A stretch of DNA of 64,000 nt. Origin: Umbilicaria muhlenbergii. Its lineage: Eukaryota > Ascomycota > Lecanoromycetes > Umbilicariales > Umbilicariaceae. Position 1 is the first letter of the stretch. Every line of letters starts with the position of its first letter. The DNA lies in NCBI GenBank assembly GCA_000611775.1, contig KK106982.1, forward strand, positions 868,001-932,000. The letters run 5' to 3'. Shown here piece after piece: positions 49,458-60,359 of the stretch. The notes beneath the pieces are model-generated. The model ran no database searches, was not told the DNA's origin, and saw only the letters and a program-made list of their open reading frames with translations. The translations under genes and the position numbers were made by a program.

Positions 49458-49702
49458 TATCTACAAACAAATTGAAACTCGCTCTTGAACACTCTCATGA
49501 GATCCTTGGTCTTTTTGGTGAAACTCGCATCAGCTCCTTCAAAGTTAATAAGAAACACATGTACCACTCTGTATGATTTCTTCCCTGTTGACAGCTGGGC
49601 GTTCAAAGCATTCTGAAGTGCACATTCAACGGCTTTCCACTCCTCAACACAAGGGCCTCCAATGACTGCGCTCATTGCGTTAAGAGGGGTTTGAGCTGAC
49701 AT
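49457..49702 (-). CDS. Short ORF ending at the TIR element, possible gene fragment
   Basis: An 81-aa frame, MSAQTPLNAMSAVIGGPCVE, followed by EWKAVECALQNALN, SYRVVHVFLINFEGADASFT and LMRVFKSEFQF. Its pattern recalls an N-terminal segment common in fungal hypothetical proteins tied to caspase-like or NLR-type domains; this is from memory and weak. Its stop codon (49457-49459) is formed across the junction of the element end and its TA duplication, so the frame may be the 5' part of a longer gene cut by the insertion. Confidence 0.35.
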   Translation of the reverse strand: MSAQTPLNAMSAVIGGPCVEEWKAVECALQNALNAQLSTGKKSYRVVHVFLINFEGADASFTKKTKDLMRVFKSEFQFVCR

Positions 49703-49823
49703 TTTTATGGGACGGCTGGGAAGGAGATCTGAATGAAGTAGAAGGATTAGGGTAAAGACTTTCTCTCGATGCAGAACTAAGCGAGAGCAGGCTCGCTACG
49801 TCGACCTTTTGAGCGGGCTTGCT

Positions 49824-50075
49824 TTAGGGACCACCACCCAACCCATCCAAATCGTTCTTGGGTACGGAATATCGACCGGCTCCACAAACGGTCGAAGTTT
49901 GCCAGTTGTATTGGCACTGACTCAACAACTTCCAGAACGAGCGAGTAAAGATACGCTCCCTGGGAAGTAGCTGACGCCAGCTATCAGAGAATTCGGTGGG
50001 AGGAAACAAGCCTTTCTCGATGTTACCGTCGGATTTAGAAACTGCCAATGGGCCAGCAAAGAAGCAAATCAGTCA
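49824..50075 (-). pseudogene. Partial, internally deleted copy of the neighbouring orphan gene
   Basis: The minus-strand translation GPLAVSKSDGNIEKGLFPPTEF, through LLPRERIFTRSFWKLLSQCQ and CGAGRYSVPKND, closely matches the 1060-aa gene to the right (about 51950-51740). After SVPKND it jumps to LDGLGGG, which corresponds to LDGFGGG about 190 bp further on in the intact gene. The copy is thus a short duplicated piece with an internal deletion, in the same orientation and about 1.9 kb from its source. Confidence 0.8.
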
Positions 50076-50410
50076 CCACGCTCGACAAACATATCCAAAT
50101 CTACGACGCCGTCAGACTAGGATTTTCTAGTAGCACATGAAGCCTAATAGTAGCCTGGAACAATTTTGAGCCTCCCCGAAACGATAAATGCCTGTCGCAC
50201 CGGTTTATGTAATGAAGTGACAGCCGTCAACACCGTCAAAACCTATCTTAGGCTGAGGCTGAGACTCGACGTCCACAGAAGATTCGGACAATGGAAGATG
50301 TTCAGGATGCGAGGTAGATAGAGTAAGAAGACTCTGATGAGGAACAATATCCCGACAAACGAGCATTCGTGACTACCTAACCTCATCGAATCCCTGAGAG
50401 CCTTGACTAC
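50076..50410. other. Spacer between relic copy and orphan gene
   Basis: 335 bp, no gene seen. It would contain the 3' UTR of the orphan gene. Confidence 0.4.
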
Positions 50411-53400
50411 TCAAACCATAACCATGTCATCTTCATCAACGTCGTCTTCTTTGTTGCCGTGTAGAGAACGAAGGTCGTGATTATCGTTAATGTCGTCTTC
50501 ATCTCCGTCGTCGTCATCGTCATCATCATCCTCTTCTTGCATGAAAACATCGTCAAACATCTCCTCGTCATCCACCATCTTTCCCTTCCCCTTGTCTTCT
50601 GTCCGCACTTTGCCCGTTCCTTCGGCATTCACGTCTATCATGAAATCATCCCAGCCGGCTTCGGATCCCTGAATAGTAGCCGTGTCCGCCGTCTTGCTTC
50701 TTGCCGATTCGGTATTGCGATCTCTATTCGCCATGACATCACTCCAGACAGAGTCGGCGTCGTAAACACGTCTCCGATCCATTGTATCAGTGAAGCCATC
50801 ATTGACGACAGTTGAGGTGTGATGGGTGCTGCCATCTGTCTGATTGCTGATGACTTCAAACTCACTCGATGCTGCACTGCTGCCAACACCGGTGTGCACT
50901 CTCGGTCCAGCGGTAGAGAATCCAGCGTGCGCAAGCGGAATCTGATCGTCAAAGACGCCTCCACTCTCATCGTCGTTGCCGCCGGCCCATAGGGTGAGAT
51001 ATTTCCACTCGGGGTCCTCTAGACAAACCAGGGTGTCGGTCAGCATGAGCTCGAGCGTATCGGCTCTCATCGATGCATCTGGCGATGCCAAAATTTGGCT
51101 GCAAATCAGACCGAGGTACTCATGAGCTTGGTTGAAGAACTTCTTGAGACTGAAAAAGTCATCGCTGAAGGTGGAATGCGGTATACTGGAGACTTCTACT
51201 TGGCTCAAATCGTCGCACAAGTCCGGATCGTAAGAGGTACGCGTCCAACCAGTAAAGAGTGAGTTTCTTGAGGGCCACTGCGTGGCAAGTGAGGAAGCGT
51301 TGGCGTTTTGATTTGGGGCGAGTGTGGCAGCTTCACGGTACGTTAGCACTGAACCATCTGAGCCTCTGGAGGACTCCGGACTGATGACGGAAACATTACC
51401 CTGTACACCGGTGGAAACGCCAAAGTTGTCCTCTCGCTCTGATGATACGTTCGGTAGTATGCGGCGAAGCTTGGAGTGAGCCATTGGTTGCTGAGTCCGA
51501 ATCGGCAGAGAAACCTGGCCTTGTTTTAGAGACCCACCACCGAACCCATCCAAAAGTGGCCGAATGCTGGAACTGGAGCTCGAAGGCGGACTGGCGGCTT
51601 GAACTGCTTGAATTGCGATCACTTGTGGATGTTCTCGGTATATGCGATTGCACTCCTGAACCAGGGTATCTAGGTAATCCCTCTTGATCTCCTTTAAGAG
51701 TCCCTCAGCTTCGTACTGCTTCGCTATAGCGGGCCAATCCTTTTGGGGTACAGAATATCGACCGGCTCCACAAACGTTCGAAACTTGCCAGTCGTAATGG
51801 CACTGGCTCAACAACTTCCAGAACGAGCGGGTAAAGATACGCTCCCTAGGAATTAGCTGACGCCAGGTATTAGAGAATTTGGTAGTAGGAAACAAGTCTT
51901 TGCCTTCGATGTTACCGCCGGATTTAAAATCTGCCAATGGGCCCGACGAGAGGCTGCAGTCATTACAGAGGATCCAATAGATACGACCGCGGAGGAAGGC
52001 TTTCAAATTGGTCATCAGTCTGGAAAAATCTGGCCGGTCGGCTGTATGGCTGAGCTCCGGGACAGATAGCTTGCGAAACTCCGGTAGGTTGTTGAGCCAA
52101 GACATCCTCTCATCGGCAAGGGTCGTGAACTCGGCTGTGATGCGCTCCATGAATGCTTTGCTGGCGTATTCTACGCGAGTCTGATAGCTCTCAGGGAGGT
52201 CCTCCCTCTTTCTTCCGTGCACACTACGTCCAGCCGGTAAGGCTTTCGGCCCCCGGCAACGATAGAGGTTAGCCAACGCCTCTTCGCCGACAAGGATAGC
52301 AAAGGTGTCCCGACACAGCTCGGAGCACTCCAAACCGTCCGAAATTCTCAAACTGATCTCTGGTAGAACCTCAAGGAAATACGAATTTGGGCTGGCACGA
52401 AGCCATCGGACAATGTAATCGGTGAGAGCGCTACGCTTGATGCCGTAATGTTTGGCGACTGCAAAGGTGGTCCAAAGCTTCGGTGCTGAGTCGATCTGGG
52501 GATCAAGGCCTTCGACAGCAGCATGAAGAACACGCTCGATGGCTGATCGGTGTCGCACAGGGCTGTACTCCAAAGGAATTGGATTGTCTTTGGTAGCATT
52601 CTTTGGCTTCATGGTCGGGGAATGGGAAACATCGACTTGCTGCTCTCCAGTGACCTGTGTTTGATTGAGGTCAACTGATCCTGCGGACGGTATCGCTCGC
52701 TCAACGCCCATCAAAACCGTTCCTGAGCCGGTATTGTCGTCGACCTTTTGACCGCTGTCTTCGCGCATACGGAACGGAGCGGCGTACTCTTCTTGACCGC
52801 CAATAAGCATCCTCGAAACATTCCAGCGTTGCCCCGCCTGATACCATTTTCTCACCCCTTCAGGGCAGCACAACTCAGCCGTCAGGTACGCCGCGTAGTC
52901 GCCTTCGGTTGGGGGAGTTAGGTCAAGAACATACTTGATGGTGTCGGGTAATCGGCCGACAAGACCCCGACGATGCGTCACGCGATACTGCGCTGTAGGT
53001 CCAAAAGCCTCGTCGAAGAAAGAAGAATCGAGGATCATGAACTTCTTCTTTTGCATGCGCAACGGATTCGTATATCGCTCACAATACCGCTGGTACGAAT
53101 AGTTGTCTTGCTCCGGCTGCTGGGCTGGAGGATCGATGAAGACGTAAGTATCGCCCTTTGGATCGTTGAGCATATGCATCTCAGTAGCTAGACGGAACGC
53201 CATGTCTTCGATCATGTCGGCAAGATGAGAATCCCGTTGGGGTTTGCTTGCAGCCGTTAAGTCCGTGGATGAGGCCCCTTCAGTGTTGTGAACAGCTTCA
53301 GTAAGTTCGCTGATTTCTTCCAAAGAGTTGTAGATAGCGGTGCGGCCGTCCTGCTCCTCTTTGATGTCGGTACTATGCTTCATGGCCATGGTCTGTCGCT

Positions 53401-53593
53401 CATAAGTCATGTACTCTGACTCTGACTCGGGCATCCAAGCATCACCCTCGCTTCGATTAGGGTTTACTATCATCAAAGAGGCGGCGATAGCAGTGGCTAG
53501 GTCCGCTTGCTCTGCGGCTGACGCAGTTGTACCATCCGGATGAAGGGCAAACATAGCGTTGCCCCCGATGCCTTCGGAGAGCCCCGCAGTCAT
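50411..53593 (-). CDS. Large orphan fungal protein, BTB-like N-terminal region, acidic tail
   Basis: Single uninterrupted exon, 1060 aa, in a family I know only as hypothetical proteins expanded in filamentous fungi. An N-terminal disordered segment is followed by a conserved block at about 180-270 (FMILDSSFFDEAFGPTAQYR, RRGLVGRLPDTIKYVLDLTP, PTEGDYAAYLTAELCCPEGV), which may be a BTB/POZ-like or other small fold. A helical middle part follows (ERVLHAAVEGLDPQIDSAPK, TFAVAKHYGIKRSALTDYIV, and RERIFTRSFWKLLSQCHYDW with Cys residues). The last 150 residues are Asp/Glu-rich, including D8, with KGKGK. No catalytic motif, membrane span or signal peptide is visible. A degenerate piece of it lies 0.3 kb downstream. 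Function unknown; a nuclear or scaffold role would be speculation. Confidence 0.75.
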   Translation of the reverse strand: MTAGLSEGIGGNAMFALHPDGTTASAAEQADLATAIAASLMIVNPNRSEGDAWMPESESEYMTYERQTMAMKHSTDIKEEQDGRTAIYNSLEEISELTEAVHNTEGASSTDLTAASKPQRDSHLADMIEDMAFRLATEMHMLNDPKGDTYVFIDPPAQQPEQDNYSYQRYCERYTNPLRMQKKKFMILDSSFFDEAFGPTAQYRVTHRRGLVGRLPDTIKYVLDLTPPTEGDYAAYLTAELCCPEGVRKWYQAGQRWNVSRMLIGGQEEYAAPFRMREDSGQKVDDNTGSGTVLMGVERAIPSAGSVDLNQTQVTGEQQVDVSHSPTMKPKNATKDNPIPLEYSPVRHRSAIERVLHAAVEGLDPQIDSAPKLWTTFAVAKHYGIKRSALTDYIVRWLRASPNSYFLEVLPEISLRISDGLECSELCRDTFAILVGEEALANLYRCRGPKALPAGRSVHGRKREDLPESYQTRVEYASKAFMERITAEFTTLADERMSWLNNLPEFRKLSVPELSHTADRPDFSRLMTNLKAFLRGRIYWILCNDCSLSSGPLADFKSGGNIEGKDLFPTTKFSNTWRQLIPRERIFTRSFWKLLSQCHYDWQVSNVCGAGRYSVPQKDWPAIAKQYEAEGLLKEIKRDYLDTLVQECNRIYREHPQVIAIQAVQAASPPSSSSSSIRPLLDGFGGGSLKQGQVSLPIRTQQPMAHSKLRRILPNVSSEREDNFGVSTGVQGNVSVISPESSRGSDGSVLTYREAATLAPNQNANASSLATQWPSRNSLFTGWTRTSYDPDLCDDLSQVEVSSIPHSTFSDDFFSLKKFFNQAHEYLGLICSQILASPDASMRADTLELMLTDTLVCLEDPEWKYLTLWAGGNDDESGGVFDDQIPLAHAGFSTAGPRVHTGVGSSAASSEFEVISNQTDGSTHHTSTVVNDGFTDTMDRRRVYDADSVWSDVMANRDRNTESARSKTADTATIQGSEAGWDDFMIDVNAEGTGKVRTEDKGKGKMVDDEEMFDDVFMQEEDDDDDDDDGDEDDINDNHDLRSLHGNKEDDVDEDDMVMV

Positions 53594-55781
53594 GACTGTA
53601 TGGCTCGAAGATGGTTGGAGGTATTCTCACGTAGATGGCAAGCTCACTTCCTGCCTTGATGTCCTATTAGAGTCTACTAGGCAAGTTGGCATTAAGTAGT
53701 GAGGGTACAGCCTACAGGAAAGTTTGTCTCTTCTCATGCCCCGCAGGAAAATGCACCGGAAGATTGTAGGAGTGAGATCTCTCTGCAGCTAGACCTTGTC
53801 AGTGCCGATAAGTTACATTGATGTTGGAAAACTTGCCAGTGCGGTCTTTGCGGATTGCTCTGATGCTTCCACCCTTTACAACGCCGTATATTTGACAGGT
53901 GTTGGGACGAGTTAAGAATGACCGGATGCTCTTCAATCTTTCGGTGAATCAAAACCGCGAGTGTTGACGATCTCTCCGTGAAGGATGGGAGGCGGGAAGG
54001 CTTGTGATGAAAAAGGCGTCTTCCTGGGATAATCTGGCCGCCCTCAAGCGCGAGACTCGTGGGCCTTTGCTATCAGAAGTAGTGGTGAGTTACAGAAGGC
54101 GCAGCAGGCTGTAAGTCAGCAGCCGATGGCAATCATCAACACATGAAAGTCGAGGAATTATTTGTTGCAATGGATGTGTAACAAGCTTGGAAACCCATAA
54201 GAAGAATCAGAAGAAAGTGAGGTATAGATAGTTCTGGTGAATCTGACGGGGATGCTCAACGTATGAGTCGTACGCCCCCGGTCAGGCTAGCTGCAGGAGG
54301 TAGCTGTGGGCCCAGACGAGAAGACGAACAGAACAAGCGAGGCAGGGCATGCAGAGAACGATGCGAGGTGCACAGGACGCTTAGAATCAATCCGTGAATC
54401 TTGGTGTGTCAAGGCAGTCTCCCAGAGCGGATTTTGAGACGGGTATTGCACATTAGGAAGCAGAGTGAACGGTGCAAGGCGTGAGGTGTGAGCATGGCGG
54501 CTGATGCCTGAAGCGTTAGCACTACCGTAAGCGTGGATGTGCTTGCAGGGACGGCGCAGCCGCAGGCATCTTATACGCCGACCAGCCCTGCCAGCTGAGC
54601 CTGAGGAGTCCGACTCGGCGGCAAGGCTGAGTCCCCTCACATGCAATTCGCCGAGGACAATGGTACTGCTGTACTGACCACTGTTTATGATTTGTATATA
54701 TCAATCTATCCTAACGCGGTGGTTAGCTATGCCTCATCTCTGTACCTTGTGCTTCTGATGTTCGTACCATAATGGCTATACTTGGGCCTTTCGCCCATAA
54801 CTGAGTATTATCCTCTGGACTATTACTACTCGCAGTTCCTGTCTCTGTCTGTTGCTGCAATGTGCCCTGTAAGATGCCACCTAGGGTGTGTACGTGTAAG
54901 ACTGCAACTGAGTTATACTGGTGTTGGCTCGGGGCTACTAACGCAGAGAAGTAACCCTTCAGTATACGAAGGACGGGATCGCTCGATTTTGTTGATGCTT
55001 GTTTGTATATATCCTGCTGGAGGGAACCAAGGTTGATAATATATGTCGAAGAGATGATCAGAGATTTTCAGAAGATGACACTGCTTTCGGCTTCTTGATG
55101 GAAAGTTAATGAAGTGTTAAGCATTCTCATAAGCAACACATCATTAACATTCACAAATTCAGTCCAACTCCACGACGAAGACGGCATATTTACATCCGAT
55201 AGGGCTGAAGTATTTTGAGGTCCAGAGCTGCTTTCTATTCTAGAACGAGATATCTTGCCGTTGACCACTTCTGCGGATTAAAGGTCATGTACCTAAACGT
55301 AGTGGAGATACCAGTGGTTAACGCCAGACTATATTGTTCAGTATATTGAGCTTCAATAGGTCAGTATTTGTTAAATACCAAGGCCAACCAAGTACAGCAC
55401 TAGAAGTAGCAAGTCTCGGCCAAGAATAATTTAGTTACTACACATCCACGAGACTCTTAACAGCATTGCTGTGCAATAATACGAGCCATTCAGCCCCAAG
55501 AATTCTCTCGTGAGGAATGTTGTATTTCCTATTCTGTTGTTGAATTATCAAAAGCATTTCCCCGCCTTGGAATTTGACCCGCGCCTAGACAATCTTATCG
55601 TTATCGATAACATGGCGATCTAGCTCAAATTCCGATAGCTGGGGTCTGCGGTGGTGAGTCGTGTGCCATTATTTCCCATTTCCCCAGATTTCTCAACATA
55701 GGACAGTCACTCAACTCGCACTAAGAAGCGGTCCTCGTAACAAGGTGACACCACTCCTACCTATCCATCATCGATGCAAAT
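53594..55781. other. Gene-free 2.2 kb
   Basis: The longest gap in the window. Short frames only, AT-rich towards 55000-55600. No repeat, tRNA or conserved protein seen. It should include the promoter of the orphan gene. Confidence 0.4.
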
Positions 55782-56155
55782 ATGTCCCTAGCCAACATCT
55801 TCAAGTAAGCCTGCTTCTACCCATTGCACTCGTTCCCTTGGTTCCCCGCACTCCATCCATTTGTTGTCGAGCATCTATTTCTGCCCTTACAATCGGTTTT
55901 TAATCTGACCACTCCCTCCGCAGTCGCCGCAATCTTCCCCTCATCGCAATCGTCAGCATGGGCGGCATGTACCTCGGCCTCAAGTCGCGCGCCATGATGC
56001 TCAAGCGGGAACAAACCGCACGGGAAGAACGGCGGGGTGGTTACGCCGTTTCGACGCATCGATCCGGTGAGTCCGATCTTGACAAAGAAATCTGGGAGAA
56101 GCCGAGCAACGGAGAGAGGGTCTGACGCTATTTGTACATAGGTGGAGGTGTTTGA
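55782..56155 (+). CDS. 59-aa single-span membrane protein, three exons
   Basis: Exons of 23, 143 and 14 nt (55782-55804, 55924-56066, 56142-56155) join to exactly 60 codons, with good splice sites (GTAAGC...CCGCAG, GTGAGT...CATAG). The protein starts MSLANIFNRRNLPLIAIVS, has one short hydrophobic segment (about 12-26), then a basic, Glu/Arg-rich stretch (KSRAMMLKREQTAREERRGG) and ends HRSGGGV. A Gly-rich RSGGGV end and this layout recall very small conserved proteins of the fungal mitochondrial inner membrane, but I cannot name it. The strict coding-length closure and splice quality support a real gene despite its size. Confidence 0.65.
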
Positions 56156-56602
56156 TTGAAAGGGTTATTGAAGGGAGGGGGGGCTTGGATGACATCACAC
56201 GATTCGCGGGCATCATTGGGAGGAGCTCCTAGGTATACATACGGGCATATCCTTTCATCTGAACATATCTCGATAGCGATAATTTGCATACTGTGGTTCC
56301 AGAGGCACCTGATGCCACGGCGTTTGCCAATTGGGGGGAGTCGGTGAAGAAAATGTCTTAAAGCTAGCCATATCTATTCGAGAAGGTGTGCAGCAACCGG
56401 CAAATGTCTAGTATCAAAAGCAAACCGCCAATGCAGTAAAGGAGAAACTGGACGCTATTCAATGCTCACTAGGCCAACCTGCGAGCATGTGATATACCTC
56501 ATTGACCAGTAAAGCCACCGACCTCTATGTTGAAGCTCTTCCGAATACAATGCCGCTAGGTTGCGAAGAGCCACCGGTTGGAAAAGAGCCGCCAACGCCG
56601 CG
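56156..56602. other. Convergent spacer
   Basis: About 450 bp between the 3' ends of the 59-aa gene and the channel gene. No gene seen. Confidence 0.45.
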
Positions 56603-59600
56603 CTAAATCGAGGTCCCGTGCAAGACTTTCGAGTCTTCTTTTTCGTCTATCCAGTCATCTTCCGACCTAGCTTTCATCTTCCCTTCTTTTCTGCTCTTCT
56701 TGGAAGGCCGGCCGGCATTCGAGCCCCGACGATCATCTTGAGACGCTTTGGCATCCCCTTTTCTCCACTCCTTGACTTCGTTCAAAATCTCCCTAAAACC
56801 CTCTTCCAGCGTGTTCATCCTCGCTAACATTAGCCGCCCCATCATCCTTTGATCATCGTTTCCGCTCCCTGCAATCTGGCCAGCCCTCATTGCGCCGGTA
56901 GCAAATGCCATCTGGGTTTGGAAGCTCGAAGGTACAGCACTAACGAAGCCCCCTCCGATTGCTTTGTTGTCCCCAATATCTGATCCTAAATCCATGGCGA
57001 ATGTCGAGTGGCGGGTATTGCGAGGGCGCGTATCCACCATAACCATCCCCGCCAGGTTAGGTGCTGACTGAAGGGTCCCCCGGGGCGGCATGATGGGTCG
57101 AGGCTGAGCGCCGCTTTTGAGGAAACGTCTTGGGGTACGTCTGCCACCCGCAGAGACTGGCGTCATGGTACCACTTGCCGTTCCGGCATTCTTAATGCTA
57201 TTTCTAGCAATTACGAGGTTGCGCGGTGGCGAAGATGAAGATCCCCCAGCGACATCTACAGAAGGACTGTACAGTACTGTGTTTGATGACACATTTCTGA
57301 CGTGTGGTCGACGAGGGGTTCGCTGCACAACCGTCGGTGTTGTGGACTGGTCTAGTGGTGATGCAAAGGCGGCATGATAGGATGACGACAGTGATTTTGC
57401 GCGAAAGGCAGTTTGGGCCTTTACCGTAGGCGTATGCTGAAAGTAATCCTTTCGGTCCTCCTTGTCCAATGTAGTATTCTCGTCTTCGTCATTAGTAGGC
57501 AGTTCATCGTCACCATCAGCATCTGTCTGCTGCGGTAGATCATCCCTGCCTAGAGTTGTATCGGTATCAACGCGTCTTTTTGTCGGTCGTGGTGTCATGT
57601 CAGTACCGGTGAAGTCCTCAGGATCCGAAGCAATAGATCTTGTGGCTTCGGTGAAATTTCGATTTGTTTCTATTTGTCGCCTCCTCGACAAATGAGATCT
57701 TCGGGATAGTGGCCTACGTGTCTCAAGCCTCTCCACGATCGAGCGATCTTGCTCCATAGGGGGACTCGCTTCGCCCTCGAGACCGAGATTCTGCATCCAG
57801 TGATCGACCACATTACTTGTCTTGCGGTGTTCCTGCCTCTTTTGAGTATTTCTGATGGTATTGTCTCGGAACGGACGACGAAACACCTCATCGAGCGCGC
57901 GATCTTTTTGATACGTTGCCACCGACGGCTCACGTAACCTATTAGTACTTGGACTGAAGAGTTTGACTCGAGCGCCTGGAGCTTCGAACACTTTCAAATG
58001 TCCTACTTCATCCGAGCGGCCACGTTGTTCGATGAGTTCCGTTGGCTCAAGGGGGCCCCCGCGCAAAAAGATGCGCTCGTAGAGGTATATCAGGAACAAG
58101 ACCGGGAAATGCGTAACCTTGATCACAGTTCGATTGACCCGAACAAACTGACGAAATGGTAAGACGTATCGCAGAGGTGTGAGGACCCAGGCGATGATAT
58201 TCGTTGGAGCAATGTAGGAGAAAAGGGCATCAGATTTGACCATAGAAATGGCGTTGACTGCGAATACGAACTGATGCTCTTCGTTTGCATTCTGGACGAC
58301 GGCCATGAAACTATAAGACTCATAGTTAGTTATATAATGGACTGAAACCCGGAGTTGCCATTATGGAAAATATCTCGAAACTGCATGACAAAAGAATGAA
58401 GTGCTTGCCTGTTTGTGAGGACCGTTATGAGGATTGTAATGACGAGGAAGTGGGTGATGAAGAGAAAGAGGGTCAAGACGGCCCTTCCCAACGGATTGAA
58501 TTTGTCCCAGTATGCCCAAGCCGCTGGTGAGAATCCCATCAGCATCTGGAACAGAGCATATGCCACACCACCAGTGTCGTAGTCATCGTCCCCAAACGAT
58601 AGAGTGAAAGCGACGAAGAAGCCACTGCAGCTGATAAGGATAAGTACAAATACTGCGATGAGATCGACAGCCATCATCCTGAAAGCAATCAGAAGTTGAG
58701 AAAAGTAACGGTAGTGATCGAGGACAGAGAAGAGACGCGGGAATAGTAACACTGCATTTGCAGCGAGGACGTCGTAGGCCATGCCAGCAACATGGTGTTT
58801 CCGAGCATCTGGCATTAGAATCCCATACAGGCGCATCCCGTAATAGCACATCAACAGCAACAGAATCCCCAAATCGAACATATTCCAGAAGCTCATGATG
58901 TAGAGACTGAAACCTTGCTCGTTGAATCCGACGACCTCATCTAGCATGAAGCCGGCACTCCAGAACCAGAAGACTACTTCGAGGGTGCTAATGTGGAGAG
59001 ACTGTTGGACGAGGACCGCCAAGTATAAGCCAAGTAGGACCGCCAGAGAGCACGTTGACAGAAACTGCCTGTACCGAGGCACCCGCAGCCTGGACAACTT
59101 GAACAGTGACGCATCGCGTGGATCATACAATGTCACTGATCTTCGCACAGTGATTATCGCGGGCTCACTGTGATCTCTTTGCTTCGCGGGCTGTAGTCTA
59201 TCTGGAGATGCATGTATCGCGGCCACACTGGTGCCCATTGCACCGTAACCGCCTCTTTGAACGGGTTGATTCTTGGGAGGAAAGCGATGCAGATTGTCTG
59301 CAGAAGAATGAAAGACAATGCTCCCGGCCCAAATTGCTTCAAGCTGCTGTACCACCAACGGATGGGCCAGGAATCGCTTCGCCTGAGCACGTATAGCCAC
59401 TTCTAGGGTAGAAACCCGAGCTGCGCGCGGCTGCGATCTAGCCATGGGTGACATCTCCCACTTCGTCTGTGGGGTGCCTTGACCACTGCTTGTGGGAGCC
59501 ATCCCCTGCAGAGGAAAGAAATCGTAGGACAGCGCGTCAATCAACTCCCTTGTACTGAACTCTTTGAGGATCTTGATGGCAAGAAGCTCACAAATCATCG

Positions 59601-60359
59601 CTCGTGTCTTACTTGTGCCGGAATTCCCCGGGTTCATTTGTACCTCTTTCTTGAACTGCAAGCAATTCGCCATCAGGGCGTAAAGCGTAGCTCTGGATAG
59701 ATGGGACGTAAGGATCTGCTGTTGTATCGGCTTGACGAGAAATTGCGAGACCTGGGGCGACCTTAGCTGGTCCCAGGAGAGCGTTGTCTCGCATCGTGGT
59801 ACGACGAGCAAGCGTATAGTGTGAGTGAGATTGTAGACCGGTATAGCATCTGCGACTGAAATCAGCTGATAACCTTCGCGCTCAGTGTTTGAGCGGAGTT
59901 ACCTAGATGTGCTGCCGAGAAAATGGGAAGTAAAGGGGTTCCCAAATCTCCATCTTCGTCCACCTCAGCCTCGTCATCGTCGGCGGACTCTTCAAAGACG
60001 TCCTGTTCATCAGCTGGTTCATCGTTGTCATAATCCGCAGCCGGTCGCCGATGGTCCTCTATCCCAGCATGTCTGGCACCCAGTAGCGGTGATGACGCGC
60101 CGCCAGCATATGGGGATGAGAAAGGCGAGCGTTCACCACGTTGAGGGAGGGCCCTTTTGGGCTTCAACAGGAACGAAAGCATACCACCTTTCCATCTCAG
60201 AGCGGCATCATCAGACGTGGGCACGGCGCGGCTCGATCTCGTCTTATCCTCGAAGCTTGAGGGGCTGTACGAGCGCGTTGGTGAAGAGCGCGTCGCACGA
60301 GCACGAAAGGGAAGGTACGAGTGCAATGACGGCGAAAGCGCGGGGGCCCTTCTTTCCAA
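56603..60359 (-). CDS. TRP-like cation channel (YVC1-related)
   Basis: Predicted 1203-aa channel from exons 60359-59903, 59855-58409 and 58310-56603 (1204 codons). The cytosolic N-terminus is acidic, then comes the conserved fungal TRP block IPVYNLTHTIRLLVVPRCET, WDQLRSPQVSQFLVKPIQQQ and KILKEFSTRELIDALSYDFF. The membrane part has about six spans (LAVLLGLYLAVLVQQSLHI, FWNMFDLGILLLLMCYYGM, LLFPRLFSVLDHYRYFSQLL, VDLIAVFVLILISCSGFFVA), a pore region around ALFQMLMGFSPAAWAYWDKF, and a last span FLFITHFLVITILITVLTN running into the third exon. The C-terminal 500 residues are Ser/Arg-rich and disordered. Intron 58311-58408 begins with GC; its use restores TNSFMAVVQNANEE. By family it should conduct calcium across vacuolar or plasma membrane. 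It is much longer than yeast Yvc1. Confidence 0.85.

Noticed and set aside
50490-50672. Serine-run frame opposite the acidic tail of the orphan gene
   Set aside because: The complement of GAT/GAC/GAA repeats produces Ser/Val/Ile runs; not a gene.
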